This document shows, piece after piece, positions 52,386-60,708 of a stretch of DNA of 64,000 nucleotides; the first letter of the stretch is position 1; every line of letters begins with the position of its first letter. The stretch spans positions 1,302,001 to 1,366,000 of the forward strand of contig NZ_FNLF01000002.1 of the NCBI RefSeq assembly GCF_900103175.1. The letters are read 5' to 3'. The notes under the pieces were generated by a model. The model was not told the DNA's origin. It saw nothing but the letters and a program-made list of their open reading frames with translations, and made no database searches. Position numbers and translations under genes: made by a program. Source of the stretch: Tsukamurella pulmonis. Its GTDB lineage: Bacteria > Actinomycetota > Actinomycetes > Mycobacteriales > Mycobacteriaceae.

Positions 52386-53425
52386 TGGGACAGCTGACCG
52401 GCCCCACCGACCCGAGTGCCGACGCGCACTGGCACGTGCACGAGGCCCGTCGCGGCTTCTTCACGGACACGTCCATCTGCATCGGCTGCAAGGCGTGCGA
52501 GGTGGCCTGCAAGGAGTGGAACCGGAACCCGCGCGACGGCGACCTCGAGCTCACCGGCATGTCCTACGACAACACCGTCGCGCTCGGCGCCAGCACCTGG
52601 CGGCACGTGGCGTTCATCGAGCAGGACCGCGAGAGCATCGAGCGCGCCCGCGAATCCGGCCGCGCGCTGGTCGGTCTCGGCATGCCCGCCGTGCGCGGCG
52701 CCGCGCCGGTGAGCGCGGAGACGCCTGCGGGCGAGACCATGCCGGCGTGGGGCGAGGCCGACGTGACCCCGCCCGACACCCCGGAGTTCCGCTGGCTCAT
52801 GTCCTCCGACGTGTGCAAGCACTGCACCCACGCGGGGTGCCTCGACGTGTGCCCGACCGGCGCGATGATGCGCACCGAGTTCGGCACCGTCGTGGTGCAG
52901 AACGACATCTGCAACGGCTGCGGCACCTGCGTGGCCGGCTGCCCCTTCGGCGTCGTCGAGCGGCGCAGCGACGGCACCGTCGCCCCGACGGTCCGCGAGG
53001 GGCACCGCAAGGGCGAGCAGCCGCCGGTGGACAACCGCGGGATCGCCCAGAAGTGCACCCTCTGCTACGACCGGCTCCGTGATGATGAGACGCCGGCGTG
53101 CGCCAAGACCTGTCCCACCACGTCGATCAAGTTCGGCGAGCGCGAGGAGATGGTGGCGACGGCCCGCGAGCGCGTCGCGCAGCTGCACGCGCAGGGCATG
53201 ACCGAGGCGCGGCTGTACGGCGCGAACGACGACGACGGGGTGGGCGGCACCGGTTCGGTGTTCCTGCTGCTCGACGAACCCGAGGTGTACGGCCTGCCGC
53301 CCGACCCGCGGGTGTGCACCGCCGACCTGATGACCATGTACAAGCGCGCCGGCACCGCCGCCGCCGGCATGATCGCCGCGGCCGCGGTCTCGTTCCTCTC
53401 GGCGCGGAAGAAGGGCCGCCGGTGA
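52385..53425 (+). CDS. fdhB: Formate dehydrogenase iron-sulfur (beta) subunit
   Basis: 346 residues. Four ferredoxin-type cysteine clusters: CIGCKACEVACKEWNRNP (residues ~32-49), CKHCTHAGCLDVCPTGAM, CNGCGTCVAGCPFGVV, and CTLCYDRLRDDETPACAKTC. These carry electrons from the Sec/Mo site to the membrane. A C-terminal hydrophobic helix (AAAGMIAAAAVSFLSARKKG) can anchor it. An insertion of about 60 residues rich in Ala, Glu and Pro separates clusters 1 and 2. GTGA overlap links it to the next gene. Confidence 0.94.
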   Translation: MGQLTGPTDPSADAHWHVHEARRGFFTDTSICIGCKACEVACKEWNRNPRDGDLELTGMSYDNTVALGASTWRHVAFIEQDRESIERARESGRALVGLGMPAVRGAAPVSAETPAGETMPAWGEADVTPPDTPEFRWLMSSDVCKHCTHAGCLDVCPTGAMMRTEFGTVVVQNDICNGCGTCVAGCPFGVVERRSDGTVAPTVREGHRKGEQPPVDNRGIAQKCTLCYDRLRDDETPACAKTCPTTSIKFGEREEMVATARERVAQLHAQGMTEARLYGANDDDGVGGTGSVFLLLDEPEVYGLPPDPRVCTADLMTMYKRAGTAAAGMIAAAAVSFLSARKKGRR

Positions 53426-54510
53426 CCAGCTCCGAGTTCGACCAGTTCCGCCCGCCCCGGCCCGAGCGGCGCGGTAGGCGCGGCGACGGCTCCGGCAGGC
53501 GTCGCCGCCCCGACGACCTGATGGTGCCCGAGGCCGTGATCGAGCACGTCGACGGCTACTACGGCCACCCGATCGTGAAGCCGCCACCGTGGGAGGCGCC
53601 CGTCGGCGCGTACCTGTTCCTGGGCGGCGTCGCCGGCGGCTCGGGCCTGCTCGCCGCGGGCGCACAGCTCGCGGGGTACCCCGCGTTGCGCCGCAACGCC
53701 CGCCTCGCCGGTCTCGGCGCCGCGGGCGTCGGCGCGCTGGCGCTCGTCGCGGATCTCGGTCGCCCCGAACGCTTCCTGCACATGATGCGCACCTTCAAGG
53801 TGACCTCGCCGATGAGTGTCGGCTCGTGGATCCTCTCGGGCTACAGCGGTCTGATCGGCGTCGCCGCGGCGGCGGAGGTGGACCGGTTCCTGGGGGAGCG
53901 GCTCCCGCTCGGCCCCCTGCGGGCGGTGCTCCGGTTCGGTGAGGCGCCGGCGGGGCTCGGCGCGGCGGTCTTCGCGACGCCGCTGGCCGCCTACACCGCG
54001 GTGCTCCTGGCGGACACAGCGATGCCCACCTGGAACGCCGCCTACCGCGACCTGCCCTTCGTCTTCGTCAGCTCGGCGAGCCTGGCCGCCGGTGGCCTGG
54101 CCCTGGTGACCACGCCCGCGGACGAGGCCGCGCCCGCCCGGAACCTCGCCGTTCTCGGCGTGATCGGCGACGTGGCCGCGACCCGGATCATGGAGTCCCG
54201 CATGGACTCCGTGGCGGCCGAGCCCCTGCATCACGGCACCCCCGGGAAACTCATGCGCTGGGCCGAGCGGCTCGCGGTCGCCGGCGGCGTGGGCGCGCTC
54301 CTCACGGGAGGTCGTCGGGGTCGGGTCCGACGGTGCCTCGCCGCCCTGTCCGGGGGTGCGCTCATGGCGGCCTCGGCCTGCACCCGCTTCGGGGTCTTCG
54401 AGGCCGGTCTCGAGTCGGCCAATTACCCGCGCTACACCATCGAACCGCAGAAGCGGCGCCTCGCGGCCCGCCGCGCGGCGGGGAACACGGGCGACTCGAT
54501 CACCGGATGA
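53422..54510 (+). CDS. NrfD-type membrane subunit of formate dehydrogenase
   Basis: 362 residues. A basic N-terminus (RPERRGRRGDGSGRRRR) is followed by YYGHPIVKPPPWEAPVGAYL, LFLGGVAGGSGLLAAGAQLA and LGRPERFLHMMRTFKVTSPM, all typical of NrfD/PsrC quinone-reactive subunits with about eight helices. It replaces the cytochrome b subunit found in E. coli FdnI and should pass electrons to menaquinone. The 3' end overlaps selD by 11 nt, convergently. Confidence 0.92.
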   Translation: MTSSEFDQFRPPRPERRGRRGDGSGRRRRPDDLMVPEAVIEHVDGYYGHPIVKPPPWEAPVGAYLFLGGVAGGSGLLAAGAQLAGYPALRRNARLAGLGAAGVGALALVADLGRPERFLHMMRTFKVTSPMSVGSWILSGYSGLIGVAAAAEVDRFLGERLPLGPLRAVLRFGEAPAGLGAAVFATPLAAYTAVLLADTAMPTWNAAYRDLPFVFVSSASLAAGGLALVTTPADEAAPARNLAVLGVIGDVAATRIMESRMDSVAAEPLHHGTPGKLMRWAERLAVAGGVGALLTGGRRGRVRRCLAALSGGALMAASACTRFGVFEAGLESANYPRYTIEPQKRRLAARRAAGNTGDSITG

Positions 54511-55489
54511 CGATGCGTCCGGCCGCCTCGGCGGTCGTCCGGCCGATCACGGGGTAACCCGGCACCTCGCCGACGACGAGGAGACCACCGGAGGTCTGCG
54601 CGTCGGCGAGGAACAGCAGATCCTCCTCGGTGGCGCCGTCGGCGTCCACGTGCGGCGCCACCCAGTCGAGGTTGCGGCGCGTTCCGCCGGAGACGAAGCC
54701 GTCGCGCATCGCCTCGCGGGCGCCGTCGACCAGCGGCACCGCGGCGGCGTCGATCTCCGCGCCGATCCCGGACGCGCGGCACATCTTGAACAGGTGGCCC
54801 AGCAGACCGAAGCCGGTGACGTCGGTGGCGGCACGGGCGCCCGCGTCGAGGGCCGCGGCGGCCGCGTCCCGGTTGAGCGTCGTCATGGTCGCGAGGGCGG
54901 ACTCGAAGACCTCGCCGGTGCGCTTGTGGCGATTGTTGAGCAGCCCGACGCCGATCGGCTTGGTGAGTGTGAGCGGCAGGCCGGCGACGGCGGAGTCGTT
55001 GCGCAGCAGGCGGTCCGGATGGGCGACGCCGGTCACGGCCATGCCGTACTTGGGCTCCGGATCGTCGATGCTGTGCCCGCCGATGACGGGGCACCCGGCC
55101 TCCTGCGCCACGGCGAGCCCGCCACGCAGCACCTCGGTCATCAGCTCCATCGGCAGCTCTTCGCGCGGCCAGCCGACCAGGTTGATCGCCATCACGGGTC
55201 GGCCGCCCATCGCGTACACGTCGGAGAGGGCGTTGGCCGCGGCGATCCGGCCCCAGTCGAAGGCGTCGTCGACCACGGGGGTGAAGAAGTCTGCGGTGGA
55301 GAGCACCGCGAGGTCGTCCGAGAGCCGGACCGCGGCCGCGTCGTCACCGTCGTCCAGGCCGACCAGCACGTCGGGCGCGACCTGCCCGGTGAGCCCGCGC
55401 ACTGCGTCCTCCAGCTCGCCCGGCGGGATCTTGCAGGCGCAGCCGCCGCCGTGCGCGAAGGAGGTGAGCCGGGCGATCTCGTCGGTCAT
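54500..55489 (-). CDS. selD: Selenophosphate synthetase
   Basis: 329 residues. It makes selenophosphate, the selenium donor, from selenide and ATP. The catalytic Cys17 and Lys20 lie in HGGGCACK, so this SelD is a cysteine form and not itself a selenoprotein. Other motifs: GLDDGDDAAAVRL, STADFFTPVVDDAFDWGRIA, ANALSDVYAMGGRPVMAINL and TDVTGFGLLGHL. Converges on the formate dehydrogenase operon and is divergent from selC-selA-selB. Confidence 0.96.
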   Translation of the reverse strand: MTDEIARLTSFAHGGGCACKIPPGELEDAVRGLTGQVAPDVLVGLDDGDDAAAVRLSDDLAVLSTADFFTPVVDDAFDWGRIAAANALSDVYAMGGRPVMAINLVGWPREELPMELMTEVLRGGLAVAQEAGCPVIGGHSIDDPEPKYGMAVTGVAHPDRLLRNDSAVAGLPLTLTKPIGVGLLNNRHKRTGEVFESALATMTTLNRDAAAAALDAGARAATDVTGFGLLGHLFKMCRASGIGAEIDAAAVPLVDGAREAMRDGFVSGGTRRNLDWVAPHVDADGATEEDLLFLADAQTSGGLLVVGEVPGYPVIGRTTAEAAGRIVIR

Positions 55490-55556
55490 GGCCCCACCGT
55501 AGCCCCGGCGGGGCGGGCGCCCCCGGGGGACCGGTACCGCACCCGTCGTGGGCGGC

Positions 55557-55562
55557 TATGTT
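55557..55562 (+). promoter_or_regulatory. -10 box TATGTT of the tRNA-Sec gene
   Basis: TATGTT ends 7 nt before the tRNA start at 55570, so the primary transcript would begin at or next to the mature 5' end. The -35 region is weak. Confidence 0.45.
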
Positions 55563-55569
55563 GGTCGGC

Positions 55570-55665
55570 GGAGGTGTCTGGGTTCCTGGTGGGCCCCCCG
55601 GTCTTCAAAACCGGTGAGGTCGAGTATCTCGGTCTGGCGGGTTCGATTCCCGTCCACCTCCGCCA
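55570..55665 (+). tRNA. selC: tRNA-Sec (anticodon TCA)
   Basis: 96 nt including encoded CCA. Acceptor GGAGGTG pairs with CACCTCC; the eighth acceptor pair expected for tRNA-Sec is T opposite C here. Anticodon stem CCGGT / ACCGG encloses CTTCAAA with anticodon TCA. T arm GCGGG-TTCGATT-CCCGT. A long variable arm (TGAGGTCGAGTATCTCGGTC) follows the anticodon arm, and the D stem is extended (GGG...CCC), both marks of selenocysteine tRNA. It decodes the UGA in the formate dehydrogenase gene. Confidence 0.95.
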
Positions 55666-55710
55666 CGCCCCACCGGCGCGGCGCGAGCAGGCGAGTTCCG
55701 AGGAGGACGC

Positions 55711-56997
55711 GTGACGGACCCCCGCAGGCGGATTCCGCGCACCGACCGGCTGCTCGGCGCGCCCGCGATGGTCGCCGCGAGCGAGCGCCTCGGCGAGCGC
55801 CGGGTGCGCGCCGCGATCGCCGCCGCCCAGGACGCCGCGCGCCGCGGGGATCTCGATCCCGACGCGGTCGCCGCGACCGTGGAGCGCGACCTCGCCACGG
55901 CCTCGCCGGCGTCCCTGCGCCCCGTCCTGAACGCGACCGGCGTCGTGGTGCACACCAACCTGGGCCGCGCGCCGCTCTCGGGCGCCGCGGTCACGGCCCT
56001 CGTGGACGCCGCCGGCTACACCGACGTCGAACTGGACCTCGGCACCGGCACCCGCAGCAAGCGCGGGGTGGCGGCGCGGGCCGCCCTGCTCGCCGCGTGC
56101 CCCGCGGCGGAGGAGGCGCTGGTGGTCAACAACGGCGCGGCCGCCCTGGTCCTCGCCACCACCGCGCTGGCGGCGGGGCGCGAGGTGGTGATCAGCCGGG
56201 GCGAGCTGATCGAGATCGGCGCCGGCTTCCGCCTGCCGGACCTCATCGCCTCCACCGGTGCGCGGCTGCGCGAGGTGGGCACCACCAACCGCACCCACGC
56301 CCGCGACTACGCCGAGGTGATCGGGCCGGAGACCGGGTGCGTGCTCAAGGTGCACCCCAGCAACTTCCGGGTGGAGGGCTTCACCGCGGACGTTCCGCTG
56401 GAAGAGCTCCGCGCCGTGTGCGGCGACGTGCCGCTCGTGATGGATCTCGGCAGCGGACTGCTCGCCGCCGATCCCGCGCTGCCCGGCGAGCCCGACGCCG
56501 CGTCCGCGCTCGCCGCGGGCGCCGACCTCGTGACCGCCAGCGGCGATAAGCTGCTGGGCGGACCCCAGGCCGGAATCCTGCTCGGCCGCGGCGAACTCGT
56601 CACCCGCCTGGCCCGCCACCCGCTCGCCCGCGCGGTCCGCGCCGACAAGCTCGTGCTCGCCGCACTGGAGGCCACCGTGGGTGGGCCGGAGGCGCCCGTG
56701 CTCGCCTACCTGCACGCCGACCCCGCGGTGCTGCGCCGCCGCGCGGAGCGACTGGCCGAACGCGTGGGCGGCACCGTCGTCCCGCACGACGGCCGGGTCG
56801 GTGGGGGTGGCGCACCCGGAGTCCCGCTACCGGGCTGGGCCGTCCGCCTGCCCGAGGAGATCGCCGCCCCGCTGCGGGCCGGGGAGCCGCCGGTGCTGGC
56901 ACGCCTGTCCGACGGTGCCTGCCTGCTCGACCTGCGCTGCGTCCCCGAGGATTTCGACGGGGCCGTGGCGGAGGCGGTGCTCGCATGCACGTCGTAG
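55711..56997 (+). CDS. selA: L-seryl-tRNA(Sec) selenium transferase
   Basis: 428 residues. It converts Ser-tRNA-Sec to Sec-tRNA-Sec with selenophosphate. PLP lysine is K280 in SGDKLLGGPQAG; other motifs are RPVLNATGVVVHTNLGRAPL, DVELDLGTGTRSKRG, VNNGAAALVLA and KVHPSNFRVEGFT. GTG 55711 follows AGGAGG at good distance. It starts 46 nt after tRNA-Sec and may share its transcript. Overlaps selB by 13 nt. Confidence 0.96.
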   Translation: MTDPRRRIPRTDRLLGAPAMVAASERLGERRVRAAIAAAQDAARRGDLDPDAVAATVERDLATASPASLRPVLNATGVVVHTNLGRAPLSGAAVTALVDAAGYTDVELDLGTGTRSKRGVAARAALLAACPAAEEALVVNNGAAALVLATTALAAGREVVISRGELIEIGAGFRLPDLIASTGARLREVGTTNRTHARDYAEVIGPETGCVLKVHPSNFRVEGFTADVPLEELRAVCGDVPLVMDLGSGLLAADPALPGEPDAASALAAGADLVTASGDKLLGGPQAGILLGRGELVTRLARHPLARAVRADKLVLAALEATVGGPEAPVLAYLHADPAVLRRRAERLAERVGGTVVPHDGRVGGGGAPGVPLPGWAVRLPEEIAAPLRAGEPPVLARLSDGACLLDLRCVPEDFDGAVAEAVLACTS

Positions 56998-58766
56998 CCA
57001 CCGCCGGCCACGTCGATCACGGCAAGTCAACGCTGGTGCGGTCCCTGACCGGGATCGAGCCCGATCGCTGGGTCGAGGAGCGGCGTCGTGGGCTCACCAT
57101 CGACCTCGGATTCGCCTGGACGGCACTGCCGTCCGGGCGGGAACTGGCTTTCGTCGACGTCCCCGGCCACGAGCGCTTCCTGGGCAACATGCTGGCCGGG
57201 CTCGGCCCGGTGCCGGTGGTCTGCTTCGTGATCGCTGCCGACGAGGGGTGGAGCGCGCAGTCGGACGATCACCGCGACGCCGTGGCGGCGCTGGGGATCG
57301 AGCACGGCCTGATCGTGATCACCAAGGCGGACCGCGCGCCCGACCGAGTGGACGCCGTGCGCGATCAGGCGCGCCGCAACCTCGCCGGAACAGGCTTGGC
57401 GGACGCTCCCGTCGTGGCCGTCTCCGCCGTCACCGGCGCCGGCCTGGACGAGCTGCGCACTGGGCTCGACGCCGTGCTCGACGACCTCCCCGAGCCCGAT
57501 CAGAAAGCGCGCGTACGGATCTGGATCGACCGGGCGTTCTCCATCGTCGGGGCAGGCACCGTGGTCACGGGCACCGTGCCCGCCGGCACCGTGCGGGTGG
57601 GCGACGAGCTGGAGCTGCTCGGCGCACGCGGTGCTCGCCGGGTCACCGTGCGCGGCCTGCAGCGGCACGGCGTCGCCGAGGAAGCGGTCGGACCGGTCTC
57701 CCGGCTGGCGGTGAACCTGCGGGGCGTGGCGGTCGAGGAGATCCACCGAGGGGACGCGCTGCTCACGCCCGGTCAGTGGCCGGCCACCGGCGTCGTCGAC
57801 GTGCGCGTCTCCCGCGCGGACGACGATGCGGTGCTCCCGGAGTGGCTGACAGTGCACGCCGGTACCGTCGCCGTCCCGGCCCGCGTGCGGCCGTTCGGAG
57901 ACGACCACGCCCGGCTCACCCTCGCGCGGGCACTTCCGCTGGCCGCGGGCGATCCGCTCGTACTGCGCGATCCGGGGGCCAAGCGGATCGTGGGCGGCGC
58001 GCGGGTGCTCGACGCGGATCCGCCGACGCTGCGGCGCCGAGGCGACGGTGGGCGGCGGGCGAGCGCCCTCGCCGGGCGCGGCACCGAGGGTGACCTGCTC
58101 GCCGAGGTCGCGCGCCGCGGTGCGGTGCGGCGCGAGCGGCTCGACGATCTGGGTTTCGGCGACGAGGTCCCGGACGGGGTGCGCGTGGCCGGCGCGTGGT
58201 GGATCCACGACGCGGCCCTGGACGGCTGGCAGGCCCGCCTGCGTGGGGCGGTCGCCGATCTGCACGCACGCGATCCCCTGGCGGCGGGCCTGTCGCTGGG
58301 CGCGGCGCGCGAGGCGCTCGAGCTGCCCGATCCGGCGCTGCTGTCAACGGTGCTCGACGGTGCCGGACTCGAGTCCGACGGGGGCAGGCTCGCCCTCCCC
58401 GGACACCGCACGGACCTCGGGCCGGCGGAGTCGGGCGTCGCCGAGATCGAACGCCGCCTGGCGCGAACGCCCTTCGCCGCGCCGGAGGCCGACGACCTGG
58501 CGGCGCTGCGGCTCGGTCCGCGCGAGCTCGCGGCGGCCGAGCGGGCGGGGAGATTGCTCCGCGTGGCGGACGGAGTCGTGCTCGCGCCGCACGCCCCCGC
58601 GCTGGCCATGCGGGAGCTCGCCGCGCTGTCGCAGCCCTTCACGGTCTCGCAGGCGCGGCAGGCGCTCGGCACCAGCCGCCGGGTCGCGGTGCCTCTGCTG
58701 GAGCTGCTCGACGGCCGCGGGTGGACGCGGCGGATCGATGCGGGACGGCGTGAGGTCGCTCGGTGA
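56985..58766 (+). CDS. selB: Selenocysteine-specific elongation factor
   Basis: 593 residues. It delivers Sec-tRNA-Sec to the ribosome at UGA codons marked by a SECIS hairpin. GTPase motifs: G1 GHVDHGKSTLV (residues ~8-18), G2 RRRGLTIDLGFAW, G3 DVPGHERFLGNMLAGLG, G4 ITKADRA. EF-Tu-like domains 2-3 follow, then a C-terminal set of winged helices (from about residue 380, ending LGTSRRVAVPLLELLDGRGW) that bind the SECIS RNA. Overlaps selA by 13 nt, so the two are coupled. Confidence 0.96.
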   Translation: MHVVATAGHVDHGKSTLVRSLTGIEPDRWVEERRRGLTIDLGFAWTALPSGRELAFVDVPGHERFLGNMLAGLGPVPVVCFVIAADEGWSAQSDDHRDAVAALGIEHGLIVITKADRAPDRVDAVRDQARRNLAGTGLADAPVVAVSAVTGAGLDELRTGLDAVLDDLPEPDQKARVRIWIDRAFSIVGAGTVVTGTVPAGTVRVGDELELLGARGARRVTVRGLQRHGVAEEAVGPVSRLAVNLRGVAVEEIHRGDALLTPGQWPATGVVDVRVSRADDDAVLPEWLTVHAGTVAVPARVRPFGDDHARLTLARALPLAAGDPLVLRDPGAKRIVGGARVLDADPPTLRRRGDGGRRASALAGRGTEGDLLAEVARRGAVRRERLDDLGFGDEVPDGVRVAGAWWIHDAALDGWQARLRGAVADLHARDPLAAGLSLGAAREALELPDPALLSTVLDGAGLESDGGRLALPGHRTDLGPAESGVAEIERRLARTPFAAPEADDLAALRLGPRELAAAERAGRLLRVADGVVLAPHAPALAMRELAALSQPFTVSQARQALGTSRRVAVPLLELLDGRGWTRRIDAGRREVAR

Positions 58767-58868
58767 CCCGCGCGCCGAAAGTGTTCCAGCACACAGTGTC
58801 CCCGATCACAATTTAGGTCATCACTTAAAGAATGGCGCAGGTCCGCGGAGGCGGGTCTACTTGTGGTC

Positions 58869-59075
58869 ATGACCAGCTACCGTGATTTCAAGAACCTCAC
58901 CGCCGACCCGACCGCCGGCACCGTCTACGCCCGCCTCGCGGACATCCACGACGCCGCCGCGCTGCCCACCGCCGCTCCGCGCTCCGGGTTCGCGGCCGCC
59001 GGCATGCGCGCCGCCCTGCAGCGCTTCGTCTCCGCGAACCCCGAGTACACCGGTCCCGCCGCACTGCGCTTCTGA
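58869..59075 (+). CDS. Small protein of unknown function
   Basis: 68 residues, soluble, starting MTSYRDFKNLTADPTAGTVY and ending SANPEYTGPAALRF. Conserved-looking features are a C-terminal helix (GFAAAGMRAALQRFV). I do not recognise it. ATG 58869 is preferred; an in-frame GTG at 58863 would add two residues. A TCTACT box (58856-58861) lies 7 nt before the ATG. Convergent, 4 nt from the next gene. Confidence 0.55.
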   Translation: MTSYRDFKNLTADPTAGTVYARLADIHDAAALPTAAPRSGFAAAGMRAALQRFVSANPEYTGPAALRF

Positions 59076-59079
59076 TCCC

Positions 59080-60078
59080 TCACGGGCGGTGGCCGCGCAC
59101 CAGTCGATCACCCTCGGTCGTGCGCCGGTAGAGCACCTCGCGCCCGCTCCGGGCTCGGTCGATCAGGCCGTTCTCGTAGAGCACCCGCAGGCTCTGGGAC
59201 ACCGCCGAGGGGGAGATCTCCAGCCGGCGCGCCACTTCGCTCACGGCCACGGGCTCGTCGAGCGCGTGCAGCACGTCGGCCTTCGCCCCGCCGATCAAGC
59301 GCCGCAGCGCCCCGGGCGGCACCTCGCGCACCGATTCCGTGAGGGTCGCGCTGCCCCGGGCCGGATAGCCCACGTGCGGCGCCGCCGTTTCCGGCGAGTG
59401 GGCGCTCACCAGCCGGGTGAGGAAGACGCTGGGAATGAGCACCAGTCCGCGTCCCGCCGTGGCGTACTCGCCCGCATCGCGTGCGTAGGCCAGGTCCAGG
59501 CGCAACCGCCCGTCGCGATCCCAGCTCAGGTTGGGGTTGAGCGAGGCGAACAGCTGCGTCGGGCCGCCGAGCGCGAGCTCGCGCCCGCGGAAGGTGACGT
59601 CCGCCTCCAGGATCCGATTGACCGCGGGCCAGATCGGGGCGATCGTCACCCGGTGGTAGCGCTCCAGCGCGCCGGCGATGCGCGGGCCCGCCCGCTCGGG
59701 ATCGTCGAGCAATCGGGCCAGTGCCGGCGACGGATCGGCGCCCTCGCGCAGCTCGTCGAGTTGGGTGTGGATGAGTGCCGGATCGGTCTCCGCGATCGCC
59801 GTCAAACCCTCCGTGAGCGACGGGCGCGATACCCCGGGCTCGGGCACCGGGGTCAGGAAGTCCGGGATCGCCTTGCCCGACGGTGCGATCAATGCGCTGA
59901 TCAACCGGTGGTCGTAGCGATCGCTCTGCGCACGCGCGTTCTCGCGCCAGCGATGCAGATGCGCGGCGCCGTCATGCTCGGAGTTCAGGTGGAACAGGCT
60001 CAGCGCCGTCTCGTTCAGCGGGGCGAGCACGAAGCGCACGTCCGACAGGTCGCGGACGTCGAGCACGTAGGTCAGCAT
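59080..60078 (-). CDS. ArsR-type transcriptional regulator with DUF5937-like domain
   Basis: 332 residues. The C-terminal ~85 residues form a winged helix: GGAKADVLHALDEPVAVSEV, ARRLEISPSAVSQSLRVLYE, NGLIDRARSGREVLYRRT. The large N-terminal part (VLDVRDLSDVRFVLAPLNET; LSNPNLSWD-like LFASLNPNLSWDRDGRLRLD) fits the DUF5937 domain found in actinomycete ArsR-like regulators. The ligand is unknown. No metal-binding cysteines are evident. Confidence 0.82.
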   Translation of the reverse strand: MLTYVLDVRDLSDVRFVLAPLNETALSLFHLNSEHDGAAHLHRWRENARAQSDRYDHRLISALIAPSGKAIPDFLTPVPEPGVSRPSLTEGLTAIAETDPALIHTQLDELREGADPSPALARLLDDPERAGPRIAGALERYHRVTIAPIWPAVNRILEADVTFRGRELALGGPTQLFASLNPNLSWDRDGRLRLDLAYARDAGEYATAGRGLVLIPSVFLTRLVSAHSPETAAPHVGYPARGSATLTESVREVPPGALRRLIGGAKADVLHALDEPVAVSEVARRLEISPSAVSQSLRVLYENGLIDRARSGREVLYRRTTEGDRLVRGHRP

Positions 60079-60150
60079 GACCAGACGAGCTTACGACCGG
60101 CCGGCGGGAATCGTTGCCGATTCGCCTGTCCCGCCGGGCCGGTCGGGCGA

Positions 60151-60624
60151 TCAGGAGGGCGCGTCGGTGTAGTAGGGCGTTTGGCCCTGCGCGAGCTTCC
60201 ATCGGGTCCACAGGTGCATGTTGATCACGGCCGCCGCGACGTCCTTGATCTGCTCGATCGTGAAGTGCTCGGTCATCGCCTGGTGGAAGCGGTCGAAATC
60301 ATCGGTGTTCGGCACGGTGAGCGCATCGCAGTACCGCAGCGCGGTCTTCTCCGCCTCCGTGAACAGGTCGGAGTTCGCGTACGAGGTGAGGCCGTCGATC
60401 TTGGCCTGCGGGATCTGGTTGTCGCGCGCCGATTGCCCGTGCAGGATGTTGCAGAACGCGCAGCCGTTCACCTGGGAGACCCGCAGCCGTAGGAGTTCGG
60501 CGAGCTTCGGTTCGACGGACAGTTCGGCGGTGTAGCCGACCGCCTCGGCGAGGGGCTTGGCGGCTTCGTTGAACGGGTGCCCTTCGGGATCGAAGCGGGT
60601 GTTCTTGTACGCGATCTCGGACAC
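60151..60624 (-). CDS. AhpD-like carboxymuconolactone decarboxylase family protein
   Basis: 157 residues. The AhpD-like active-site helix is RLRVSQVNGCAFCNILHGQS, with the Cys-x-x-Cys pair and a His four residues later; EAEKTALRYCDALT and IKDVAAAVINMHLWTRWKLA follow. Such proteins act as alkylhydroperoxidases or thiol-disulfide reductases. GTG 60624 is preceded by AAGGGAG; TACGGT at 60665-60660 (minus) may be its -10 box. Confidence 0.88.
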   Translation of the reverse strand: MSEIAYKNTRFDPEGHPFNEAAKPLAEAVGYTAELSVEPKLAELLRLRVSQVNGCAFCNILHGQSARDNQIPQAKIDGLTSYANSDLFTEAEKTALRYCDALTVPNTDDFDRFHQAMTEHFTIEQIKDVAAAVINMHLWTRWKLAQGQTPYYTDAPS

Positions 60625-60708
60625 GGGGTGCTCCCTTGCTCGTCGTGGAATCCTCCCTCACCGTATTTTGCGATCCGCACAACGGCAAGCTCCGCGCGGA
60701 GCGCCCGC

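Noticed and set aside
54500-55489. SelD as a selenoprotein
   Set aside because: The active-site position is Cys17 (TGC-type codon) in HGGGCACK, with no in-frame UGA.
60088-60093. TAAGCT as the -10 box of the ArsR-type gene
   Set aside because: It is 9 nt from the start codon and has no other support; too weak to list as a promoter.
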